Made by a program: the position numbers and the translations under genes
In this document: in pieces, positions 42,068 through 49,979 of the stretch
How positions within the stretch are numbered: position 1 is the stretch's first letter
Layout of the letters: each line of letters begins with the position of its first letter
Assembly (NCBI RefSeq): GCF_044962685.1
Contig: NZ_JBBKTX010000014.1
Span: forward strand, 62,001 to 126,000
Direction of reading: 5' to 3'
Length of the DNA stretch: 64,000 nt
Origin: Oceanobacter antarcticus
Lineage (GTDB): Bacteria > Pseudomonadota > Gammaproteobacteria > Pseudomonadales > Oceanobacteraceae
Notes under the pieces: model-generated
Databases searched by the model: none
Told to the model about the DNA's origin: nothing
The model's input: the letters and a program-made list of their open reading frames with translations, nothing else

Positions 42068-43553
42068 TGCGTCTGCAGAACCGACGCTGGCAAATGGTCA
42101 GCTGGCACATTTGATTCCCGAGATGCGACGTATTCGCTGCATCCATTTTGTCGGTATTGGTGGCACCGGGATGTGCGGTATTGCGGAGGTGCTGCTGAAT
42201 CAGGGATATATGATTACCGGCTCGGATATTCGCGCATCGGCGGTTACCCGTCGTTTGCAGAACCTGGGTGTCACACTGTTTATCGGCCATGAGGCAGAAA
42301 ATATTGCGATTGCCGATGTGGTAGTGGTGTCTTCTGCGATCGATACCCGCAATCCGGAAGTGGCTGCGGCGCTGGCACAGCGTAAACCGGTGGTGCGGCG
42401 GGCCGAAATGCTGGCGGAGCTGATGCGTTTTCGCCACGGCGTTGCGGTGGCCGGAACCCATGGCAAGACGACCACGACCAGTTTGTTGACCAGTATTTTT
42501 GCCGAAGCCGGGCTGGATCCGACGTTTGTCATTGGCGGCAAGTTGAACAGTGCCGGGGCCAACGCCCGTTTGGGTGCCAGTCGTTATCTGATTGCGGAAG
42601 CGGACGAAAGTGATGCCAGCTTCCTGCACTTGCAACCGATGGTCTCGATTGTTACCAATATTGATGCTGACCATATGTCGACCTACGGCGGTGACTTTGA
42701 ACGGCTGAAGCAGACCTTTATCGAGTTCCTGCACAATTTGCCATTTTATGGTCTGGCAGTCGTCTGTATCGATGATGACACCGTGCGTTCAATTCTTCCT
42801 GAGATTTCACGGCAAACTGTGACCTATGGTTTTTCCGGCGATGCCGATTACCGCGCCATCAATGTTGTGCAACAGGGGATGTTCACCGAATTTACCCTGG
42901 TGCGTCCCGGAGATCGACTGCCGCTTAATATTCGCATGAGAATGCCGGGTCGACATAATGTACTGAATGCGCTGGCGACAGTTGCGGTCGCGGATGAAGA
43001 AGGTGTCGCGGATGACGCCATTCGCTCAGCGCTGGAAAAATTTGCCGGGGTTGGCCGGCGCTTTCAAGTGTGCGGAGAATTCCCATTGGCTGGTGGCAAC
43101 GTGATGATGGTGGATGATTATGGCCACCATCCTCGTGAACTGGAAGTGACTATTGAAGCCATTCGCAAGGGCTTTCCCGAGCGCCGGCTGGTGATGTTGT
43201 TCCAGCCGCATCGTTTCAGTCGTACCCGCGACCTGTATGAAGATTTTGTCAAAGTGTTATCGACGGCCGATGTCCTGCTGCTGATGGATGTCTACCCGGC
43301 AGGAGAAAAAGCGATTGCCGGTGCTGATGGCCGCTCACTGTGCGGCAGTATTCGCCAGCGCGGCGAAGTAGACCCGGTATTTATCGAACGTGGCGAATCC
43401 CTCGAAGGTTTGTTGACCGGAGTACTCAAAGCCGGTGACCTGCTGCTGACTCAGGGGGCTGGCGATATTGGCTCATTGGCTGTTCAGCTGGCGGAGCAAT
43501 TGCCAGGTTGGCTGCAGCCCCTCAATAGCATTATTGAAGAGGGGAGTCGCTGA
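42060..43553 (+). CDS. murC: UDP-MurNAc-L-alanine ligase MurC
   Basis: A 497-residue Mur ligase that adds L-alanine to UDP-MurNAc. It has HFVGIGGTGMCGIAEVLL, the P-loop VAGTHGKTTTTSLL and the DDYGHHPRELEVTI motif. The start is GTG at 42060, overlapping the murG stop, with AGGAAA upstream; no in-frame ATG lies near the family N-terminus. The stop overlaps the ddl start by one base. Confidence 0.96.
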   Translation: MIDASAEPTLANGQLAHLIPEMRRIRCIHFVGIGGTGMCGIAEVLLNQGYMITGSDIRASAVTRRLQNLGVTLFIGHEAENIAIADVVVVSSAIDTRNPEVAAALAQRKPVVRRAEMLAELMRFRHGVAVAGTHGKTTTTSLLTSIFAEAGLDPTFVIGGKLNSAGANARLGASRYLIAEADESDASFLHLQPMVSIVTNIDADHMSTYGGDFERLKQTFIEFLHNLPFYGLAVVCIDDDTVRSILPEISRQTVTYGFSGDADYRAINVVQQGMFTEFTLVRPGDRLPLNIRMRMPGRHNVLNALATVAVADEEGVADDAIRSALEKFAGVGRRFQVCGEFPLAGGNVMMVDDYGHHPRELEVTIEAIRKGFPERRLVMLFQPHRFSRTRDLYEDFVKVLSTADVLLLMDVYPAGEKAIAGADGRSLCGSIRQRGEVDPVFIERGESLEGLLTGVLKAGDLLLTQGAGDIGSLAVQLAEQLPGWLQPLNSIIEEGSR

Positions 43554-44473
43554 TGGCGGATGACATCGGTTTTGGTCGTGTTGCGGTACTAATGGGTGGG
43601 GTTTCTGCCGAACGGCCCGTATCGCTGCGCAGTGGTCAGGCGGTGTTGGAAGCCTTGATTGCAGAAGGAGTGGATGCCGTTGGGGTTGATGTACAAGACG
43701 ATATCGCTGCTCGTCTGGCCCGCGAACATTTTGATATGGCTTTTATCGCCTTGCATGGTCGGGGTGGCGAGGATGGCACCATTCAGGGATTGCTGGAGTG
43801 GTTGAAAATACCCTACACCGGCAGCGGTGTGATGGCGTCAGCGCTCGGAATGGACAAATGGCGCACTAAACTGATCTGGCAGGCGGCTGGTTTGCCAACC
43901 CCCGCTGCGGTGTTGCTTGGCCAACAGTCCGATTGGCAGCAAGTCATGAATGAGCTGGGTACTGACGTTATCGTCAAGCCAGCTCATGAGGGATCCAGCA
44001 TCGGAATGCGTAAAGTACACGATGCTCAGGCTTTGCAAGACAGTTATCAATTTGCCAGTCAATACGATGCATTAGTACTGGCAGAACGCTGGATCAGCGG
44101 GCGTGAGTACACCATAGCGGTGGTGAATGGCCAGGCGTTACCGGTTATTCAGCTGAGGACATCACATGAATTTTATGATTACGAAGCAAAATACGAATCG
44201 GCGGATACCCAGTATTTATTACCTTCCGGGCTGACTGCCGAAAAAGAGAACGAATTGCAGCAGCTATCGATGACTGCGTTTGAACTGATTGGCTGTCGAG
44301 GTTGGGGTCGGGTTGATGTGATGGCGGACGCTGAGGGTCGGTTCTGGTTGCTGGAAGTCAACACCAGTCCAGGCATGACCGATCATAGCCTGGTGCCCAT
44401 GGCAGCCCGAGCAATAGGCATGTCGTTTTCACAACTGGTTATCCAGTTACTGAAAGAGGTGCAGAAGCGCTGA
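43553..44473 (+). CDS. ddl: D-alanine-D-alanine ligase
   Basis: A 306-residue ATP-grasp enzyme that makes the D-Ala-D-Ala used by MurF. It has VLMGGVSAERPVSLRSG, IALHGRGGEDGTIQGLLE, VKPAHEGSSIGM and the C-terminal LLEVNTSPGMTDHSLVPMAA. The length and location (DdlB type, within the division cluster) are standard. One base separates it from ftsQ. Confidence 0.96.
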   Translation: MADDIGFGRVAVLMGGVSAERPVSLRSGQAVLEALIAEGVDAVGVDVQDDIAARLAREHFDMAFIALHGRGGEDGTIQGLLEWLKIPYTGSGVMASALGMDKWRTKLIWQAAGLPTPAAVLLGQQSDWQQVMNELGTDVIVKPAHEGSSIGMRKVHDAQALQDSYQFASQYDALVLAERWISGREYTIAVVNGQALPVIQLRTSHEFYDYEAKYESADTQYLLPSGLTAEKENELQQLSMTAFELIGCRGWGRVDVMADAEGRFWLLEVNTSPGMTDHSLVPMAARAIGMSFSQLVIQLLKEVQKR

Positions 44474-44474
44474 T

Positions 44475-45248
44475 ATGTCGGACAAGCAGCTGCCACGTGG
44501 TGCCACGCTGGTGCCACCTAGAAGAGAACCGCTTACCCGGAAATTAAAGTTCCGGGTACGTATTCCGGCTCAGGTTTGGGTTGGGTTGGGGATTGCGTTG
44601 CTGTTTGTGGGGGCTGGGGTCCTGGTACGTCAGGCCTATCACACCTGGCCGGTCAAGGATGTGGTGGTGATTGGCAGATTAAACGTTTTGCACGCAGAGG
44701 AAATAGCACGGCAAATATTGTGGGTGAGAAATGAAAGTTTTTTCACCCTTGATGTGACACGGGTTCAACGGCAGGTTGCTGCAATGCCATTGGTCAGTCG
44801 TGTCGCAGTTCGCAAGCGTTGGCCGGACAGTGTCGAATTACTGCTGTATGAGGAGTTGCCAGTGGCGTTATGGAATGACGAGCAGTTATTGACCGCCACT
44901 GGCCGCCTGTCGGATATACCGCCCGGCTTTACTACAACTGGGTTGATGCGCTTGTACGGGGCCGATCCGGTAAAAAATGAGTCCGTCAAATATTTCCGGC
45001 GCTTGCAGCAGGCACTGAATGACCGAGGTCTGACCGTGAACAGTATGAATGTCAATGCTGTGCAAGCTGTCGATGCGACACTATCGAACGGTTGGGTAGT
45101 ACGGTTTGGGCGTAAATATTTTGAAGAACGATTACAGCGTCTGGTAGCCCTGTTAGGCAAACTTGACGCCAACGAGGTGCGTCAGGTGGATTTGAGATAT
45201 GGCAAGGGTGCTGCTATTCGCTGGCAAACAACAGGAGTAACCGGGTAA
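44475..45248 (+). CDS. ftsQ: Cell division protein FtsQ
   Basis: A 257-residue bitopic protein. A short basic cytoplasmic part precedes one membrane segment (VWVGLGIALLFVGAGVLV), then the POTRA domain (VKDVVVIGRLNVLHAEEI) and the beta domain ending VDLRYGKGAAIRW. It recruits FtsL/FtsB to the divisome. Its TAA overlaps the ftsA ATG by one base. Confidence 0.94.
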   Translation: MSDKQLPRGATLVPPRREPLTRKLKFRVRIPAQVWVGLGIALLFVGAGVLVRQAYHTWPVKDVVVIGRLNVLHAEEIARQILWVRNESFFTLDVTRVQRQVAAMPLVSRVAVRKRWPDSVELLLYEELPVALWNDEQLLTATGRLSDIPPGFTTTGLMRLYGADPVKNESVKYFRRLQQALNDRGLTVNSMNVNAVQAVDATLSNGWVVRFGRKYFEERLQRLVALLGKLDANEVRQVDLRYGKGAAIRWQTTGVTG

Positions 45249-46483
45249 TGGCAAATGCGCAGGCAGGTCAAATGCTGGTAGGACTGGACATTGGAACGTC
45301 CAAAATCGTTGCGATTGTTGGTGAAGTGACATCGGAAGGCGGTATTGAAATTGTCGGACTTGGCAGTCACCCCAGTCGTGGTATGAAAAAAGGCGTGGTG
45401 GTTAATATTGAATCCACCGTTCAGTCTATTCGTCGTGCTGTTGAAGAAGCAGAATTAATGGCTGGTTGCACTATTCATTCGGTTTATGCCGGTATTGCTG
45501 GTAGTCATGTGCAATCACAAAACTCGAATGGTGTGGTTGCGGTACGTGGTGCCGAAATAACCGAAGCGGATGTGGAACGCGTTATTGACGCAGCCCAGGC
45601 TGTTGCTATTCCGCAAGACCGCCGCACAATTCATGTATTGCCGCAGGAATATTCGGTTGATCATCAGGAAGGTATTCGCGAACCGGTCGGTATGGCTGGA
45701 GTCCGTCTCGAAGCCAAGGTACACCTGGTTACTGCAGCGGTTAACGCAGCGCAGAATATTGAACGCTGTGTGCAGCGCTGTGACCTCAGTACGGATGATA
45801 TTATTCTTGAACAACTGGCGTCCAGTTATGCGGTCTTGACCGATGATGAGCGGGAGCTGGGTGTGTGTATGGTGGATATTGGTGGTGGTACCACGGATAT
45901 TGCTATTTTTACCGATGGGGCGATTCGTCATACGGCGGTTATTCCCATTGCTGGCGACCAGGTCACCAATGATATTGCAATGGCATTATTGACACCGACC
46001 CAGCATGCAGAAGCCATAAAAATCAAATACGCCTGTGCGTTGCGTCAGCTGGCGCACGAAGATGAGATGATTAACGTCCCCAGTGTCGGAGAGCGCCCGC
46101 CACGTCAGCTGTCACGGCAGTCTTTGGCGGAGGTTGTCGAACCTCGATATGATGAATTATTTTCCCTGATTCAGGCAGAATTGCGTAGAAGTGGCTATGA
46201 TGAACTAATACCTGCTGGGGTTGTACTGACGGGTGGTACTTCAAAAATGGAAGGTGTTGTGGAATTGGCTGAAGAAATATTTCATATGCCTGTCCGGTTG
46301 GCTCGTCCACACGGGGTTTCGGGGTTAACGGATATAATTAATAACCCTATTTATAGTACTGCCGTGGGGTTGCTTCTTTATGCGGCCAAACAACCTAAAA
46401 ATAAGCCAGCAGCCATAATTGAAGATAAGTCACATTCCGGGCTGTTTGCCCAGTTATCCGAATGGATAAAAGGTAATTTTTAG
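45248..46483 (+). CDS. ftsA: Cell division protein FtsA
   Basis: A 411-residue actin-like ATPase that tethers FtsZ to the membrane. The nucleotide-binding motifs LVGLDIGTSKIVAIVGEV and VDIGGGTTDIAIFTDG, the 1C domain, and a C-terminal amphipathic helix (FAQLSEWIKGNF) are present. A 40-base gap with a strong ribosome-binding site follows before ftsZ. Confidence 0.97.
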   Translation: MANAQAGQMLVGLDIGTSKIVAIVGEVTSEGGIEIVGLGSHPSRGMKKGVVVNIESTVQSIRRAVEEAELMAGCTIHSVYAGIAGSHVQSQNSNGVVAVRGAEITEADVERVIDAAQAVAIPQDRRTIHVLPQEYSVDHQEGIREPVGMAGVRLEAKVHLVTAAVNAAQNIERCVQRCDLSTDDIILEQLASSYAVLTDDERELGVCMVDIGGGTTDIAIFTDGAIRHTAVIPIAGDQVTNDIAMALLTPTQHAEAIKIKYACALRQLAHEDEMINVPSVGERPPRQLSRQSLAEVVEPRYDELFSLIQAELRRSGYDELIPAGVVLTGGTSKMEGVVELAEEIFHMPVRLARPHGVSGLTDIINNPIYSTAVGLLLYAAKQPKNKPAAIIEDKSHSGLFAQLSEWIKGNF

Positions 46484-46523
46484 TATTTAATGTACAAGTG
46501 CGTAGCAGAGAGGGGGGTGCGTC

Positions 46524-47738
46524 ATGTCATTTGGAAAAGAAGGCGATATGTTTGAATTAGCAGACGATGTGCTGGAAAACGCGATAATCAAGGTTATCGG
46601 TGTTGGTGGCGGCGGCGGTAATGCTGTTCAGCACATGGTAGAAAGCAATATTGACGGCGTAGAGTTTATTTGTGCCAATACGGATGCGCAGGCATTACGT
46701 AATGTGGGTGCTCGCTCTGTTATTCAGCTGGGTTCTGGTTTGACCAAGGGGTTGGGTGCTGGTGCCAATCCTGACGTTGGTCGTCAGGCTGCAATGGAAG
46801 ACCGCGAGCGTATCGCAGAGGCGCTTAAAGGTGCTGATATGGTCTTTATCACTGCAGGTATGGGTGGCGGAACCGGTACTGGTGGTGCGCCTGTAGTGGC
46901 TGAAATTGCTCGCGAACTGGGAATCCTGACTGTTGCTGTGGTAACACGGCCATTCTCGTTCGAAGGCAAAAAACGCATGGCGATGGCTGAAATCGGATTG
47001 AAGCAGTTAAGCGAACATGTGGATTCGTTGATCACTATTCCGAACGAAAAGCTCCTGTCGGTACTGGGGAAGGGCACCACGCTGATGGATGCTTTCCGCA
47101 CTGCGAATGATGTGTTGCATGGTGCTGTCAAGGGGATCGCCGATCTGATTACCCAGCAGGGTATGATTAACGTTGACTTTGCTGACGTGCGCACAGTGAT
47201 GTCCGAAATGGGACAAGCCATGATGGGAAGCGGTTCTGCCAGTGGCGAAAATCGCGCTCGCAAGGCCGCAGAAGCTGCCGTTGGCAGTCCGTTACTGGAA
47301 GACGTTAATCTCAAGGGTGCGCGCGGTATTCTGGTCAATGTTACTGCAGGGTTTGATTTGTCTCTGGGTGAGTTTTCCGAAGTTGGCGATATTATTGGCG
47401 AATACGCTGCAGAAGATGCAACCGTCGTTGTGGGCACTGTCATCGACCCAGAAATGAGTGATGAGTTGCGCGTAACGGTGGTCGCTACTGGCCTGAATTA
47501 CCATGCTTCTGCGTCAGCCTCTGTTGCTGCAGCAGAACCTCGCCCGAAAAAAGTGGTCGATAACGCACCGGCACCAAAACGTGCTGATGGCACTACCGAC
47601 TACAACAAACTGGATCGCCCGGCGGTGAGTCGTCAGGCTGGAGCTGGAGCACAGGCGGCGACAAGAGCAGAGCCACAAACACGACAGGATATGGAATATC
47701 TGGATATACCTGCTTTTTTGCGTCGTCAGGCAGATTGA
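46524..47738 (+). CDS. ftsZ: Cell division GTPase FtsZ
   Basis: A 404-residue tubulin homologue that forms the Z ring. It has VIGVGGGGGNAVQHM, the tubulin signature GGGTGTGGAPVVA and the conserved C-terminal peptide LDIPAFLRRQAD that binds FtsA and ZipA. Two starts are possible: ATG 46524 (GAGAGGGGGG upstream) and ATG 46548 (AAGAAGG upstream), the latter giving the usual MFEL N-terminus. The longer form is listed; the shorter may be correct. A terminator-like hairpin follows. Confidence 0.96.
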   Translation: MSFGKEGDMFELADDVLENAIIKVIGVGGGGGNAVQHMVESNIDGVEFICANTDAQALRNVGARSVIQLGSGLTKGLGAGANPDVGRQAAMEDRERIAEALKGADMVFITAGMGGGTGTGGAPVVAEIARELGILTVAVVTRPFSFEGKKRMAMAEIGLKQLSEHVDSLITIPNEKLLSVLGKGTTLMDAFRTANDVLHGAVKGIADLITQQGMINVDFADVRTVMSEMGQAMMGSGSASGENRARKAAEAAVGSPLLEDVNLKGARGILVNVTAGFDLSLGEFSEVGDIIGEYAAEDATVVVGTVIDPEMSDELRVTVVATGLNYHASASASVAAAEPRPKKVVDNAPAPKRADGTTDYNKLDRPAVSRQAGAGAQAATRAEPQTRQDMEYLDIPAFLRRQAD

Positions 47739-47745
47739 GTCAAAA

Positions 47746-47772
47746 AGAGCACGCCACTGGCGTGTTCTTTCA
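47746..47772 (+). terminator. Terminator-like hairpin after ftsZ
   Basis: AGAGCACGCC and GGCGTGTTCT (one G-U pair) enclose a 3-base loop and lead into TTCATTCC, seven bases past the ftsZ stop. The T-run is short, so read-through into lpxC is possible. Confidence 0.55.
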
Positions 47773-47839
47773 TTCCTGCTATAATCTTTGGATCTATTTT
47801 TTTGTATAAAAAACGCCCGATAATGGCAGGATTGTCAGA

Positions 47840-48748
47840 ATGATCCCTCAACGCACTCTAAAGAACACTATTCGCGCGTCAGGTGTAGGCCTTCACTCCG
47901 GTGAAAAGGTCTATCTGACTTTGAAGCCAGCCCCGGTCAACACAGGGATTGTGTTCCGTCGAACTGACCTTGACCCCGTTGTCGATATTCCTGCGCATGC
48001 GTTGAATGTTGGTGAAACGACCCTGTCTACAACTCTGGTTCGTGATCATGCCAAGGTCGATACTGTGGAGCATTTGCTGTCTGCAATGGCTGGCCTTGGT
48101 ATCGATAACGCCGTTGTGGAAGTCAGTGCTCGCGAAGTACCTATTATGGACGGTAGCTCTGGCCCGTTTGTCTTTTTACTGCAATCGGCCGGCTTGATGG
48201 AACAGGGCGCACCAAAGCGGTTTATTCGTATCAAACGTCGTATTGAAGTCAAAGAACGCGACAAAACGGCTGCTTTTTTGCCTTACGATGGCTTCAAGGT
48301 GTCTTTTGAAATTGATTTTGATCACCCTGTGCTGAAACAGAGTGTGCAGAAGGCCAGCCTGGATTTCTCCTCGACCTCGTATGTCAAGGAAGTCAGTCGT
48401 GCTCGTACCTTTGGCTTTACCAAGGATCTGGAGTACATGCGCGCCAAGAACCTGGCACTGGGCGGTAGTGTCAAGAATGCGATTGTGGTGGATGATTATC
48501 GTGTCCTGAACGAAGACGGTCTGCGCTATGAAGATGAGTTCGTCAAACACAAGATTCTTGATGCCGTTGGTGATTTGTATTTACTCGGCCACAGTCTGAT
48601 TGGTGAATACATTGGCTACAAGTCTGGTCATGGCCTGAACAATCGTTTGCTGCGCGAATTACTCGCTCATGAAGATGCGTGGGAATTTGTCGAGTTTAGT
48701 GAAGAAGCTGCACCGATTACTTATATGCGTCCAGCTGCCGCTGGTTAA
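47840..48748 (+). CDS. lpxC: UDP-3-O-acyl-N-acetylglucosamine deacetylase LpxC
   Basis: A 302-residue zinc deacetylase, the committed step of lipid A synthesis. Zinc and catalytic residues lie in VDTVEHLLSAMAGLGIDN, KHKILDAVGDLYLLG and GYKSGHGLNNRLL. IRASGVGLHSGEKV opens the protein. It sits in its usual place after ftsZ and has its own terminator. Confidence 0.97.
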   Translation: MIPQRTLKNTIRASGVGLHSGEKVYLTLKPAPVNTGIVFRRTDLDPVVDIPAHALNVGETTLSTTLVRDHAKVDTVEHLLSAMAGLGIDNAVVEVSAREVPIMDGSSGPFVFLLQSAGLMEQGAPKRFIRIKRRIEVKERDKTAAFLPYDGFKVSFEIDFDHPVLKQSVQKASLDFSSTSYVKEVSRARTFGFTKDLEYMRAKNLALGGSVKNAIVVDDYRVLNEDGLRYEDEFVKHKILDAVGDLYLLGHSLIGEYIGYKSGHGLNNRLLRELLAHEDAWEFVEFSEEAAPITYMRPAAAG

Positions 48749-48779
48749 GTGCTTCTGAAAAATGCTGTAGTAATATCTC

Positions 48780-48808
48780 AAGGCCATAGTAATATGGCCT
48801 TATTTTTG
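48780..48808 (+). terminator. Intrinsic terminator after lpxC
   Basis: AAGGCCAT (48780-48787) and ATGGCCTT (48794-48801) form an 8-bp stem with a 6-base loop, followed by ATTTTTG. It lies 31 bases past the lpxC stop. Confidence 0.8.
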
Positions 48809-48936
48809 TCTGTCTGTTGGTGAATTGTAATGGGTTTGGCTGTTGTGAAAGCTCCGGTTGTGCTGCGGTCAGTAGGGCATGGGCCTGACAAGCAAGTCTG
48901 TACGTGTATCCGTCTGGTTCACTTACCTGGTTATTT

Positions 48937-49866
48937 ATGAACATTATTGTTGTTGGTCAGCGTCACGGTGAGTCCCGGACTTACCGATTGACCACACCTG
49001 CGAGGACGTTGCTGTTTGGCTGTCTTGTGGCACTGCCTTTTGCGATGGGGGCGGCAGGCTTTTGGCTGGCTGATTGGCTGGCTGATGAAGATTTTTCTCT
49101 GGAGCCGATGGCAGCAGAGGCATGGGAAAATGATCTCAGCCTGCAGCGTCAGGAGCTGGAACAAATCCGTATTCAGACCGATCAGGAGCTACAAGCTCTG
49201 ACGGTCAAATTGGCAGAATTGCAGTCGCGCTTGATGCGTCTTGACGCCCTCGGCGAACGTCTGGTTGATGTTGCCAACCTGGAAGCGGAAGAATTCGATT
49301 TCTCCATGGCACCTGCTCTGGGTGGGCCGGGATCGATAGGAGAAGCCTACGAGGCACCGGAAATCAGCGATGTACTGAATGACTTGGCAGATCGGATTGG
49401 CCATCGTGAGCAACAACTGGAAGTGCTGGACGACCTGATGTCTGCCCGGCGTCTGGATGAAGATACCTTTGTCACTGGACGGCCGATCAAGAAAGGCTGG
49501 ATGTCTTCTCGCTATGGTCGCCGTGCGGATCCCTTTACCGGGCAACTGGCTTGGCATGCGGGGGTCGATTTTGCCGGTAAGCTGGGCTCTGATATTGTAG
49601 CGGTCGCGTCCGGTGTTGTGACCTGGGCGGGTGATCGTTATGGCTATGGACGGCTGGTTGAAATCAATCATGGCAACGGCTACAAAACGCGCTACGCACA
49701 TTGCCTTGAGTTGAACGTCAAGGTTGGTGATATCGTTCGCAAGGGTGATGTTATTGCCGCGATGGGCAGTAGCGGACGCTCAACCGGGCCTCATGTGCAT
49801 TTTGAAGTCTTCAAGAACGGGCGAACGGTAGACCCCTCGGCTTATATTCATCGCACTCTCCGATAG
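48937..49866 (+). CDS. Membrane-anchored M23 peptidoglycan endopeptidase
   Basis: A 309-residue protein. A membrane segment (ARTLLFGCLVALPFAMGAAG) is followed by a coiled coil (LSLQRQELEQIRIQTDQELQ, about 75-110) and a C-terminal LytM/M23 domain with WHAGVDFAGK, HGNGYKTRYAHC and GPHVHFEVF holding the zinc ligands. It is probably periplasmic and acts on cell-wall cross-links or regulates an amidase. The ATG at 48937 gives a natural N-terminus; an ATG at 48904 is in frame but adds 11 residues of unlikely sequence. It lies between lpxC and secA, as in pseudomonads. Confidence 0.88.
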   Translation: MNIIVVGQRHGESRTYRLTTPARTLLFGCLVALPFAMGAAGFWLADWLADEDFSLEPMAAEAWENDLSLQRQELEQIRIQTDQELQALTVKLAELQSRLMRLDALGERLVDVANLEAEEFDFSMAPALGGPGSIGEAYEAPEISDVLNDLADRIGHREQQLEVLDDLMSARRLDEDTFVTGRPIKKGWMSSRYGRRADPFTGQLAWHAGVDFAGKLGSDIVAVASGVVTWAGDRYGYGRLVEINHGNGYKTRYAHCLELNVKVGDIVRKGDVIAAMGSSGRSTGPHVHFEVFKNGRTVDPSAYIHRTLR

Positions 49867-49979
49867 GCATTGATCAAATTGCTGTCACCATCTCGGGCCT
49901 GTAACGTAGGCGGCGTATAACTTGTCGTTTCGGTCTGTCCGGGCCTCACTGTATTTGCAAATTGGATAGTTAGAATCAC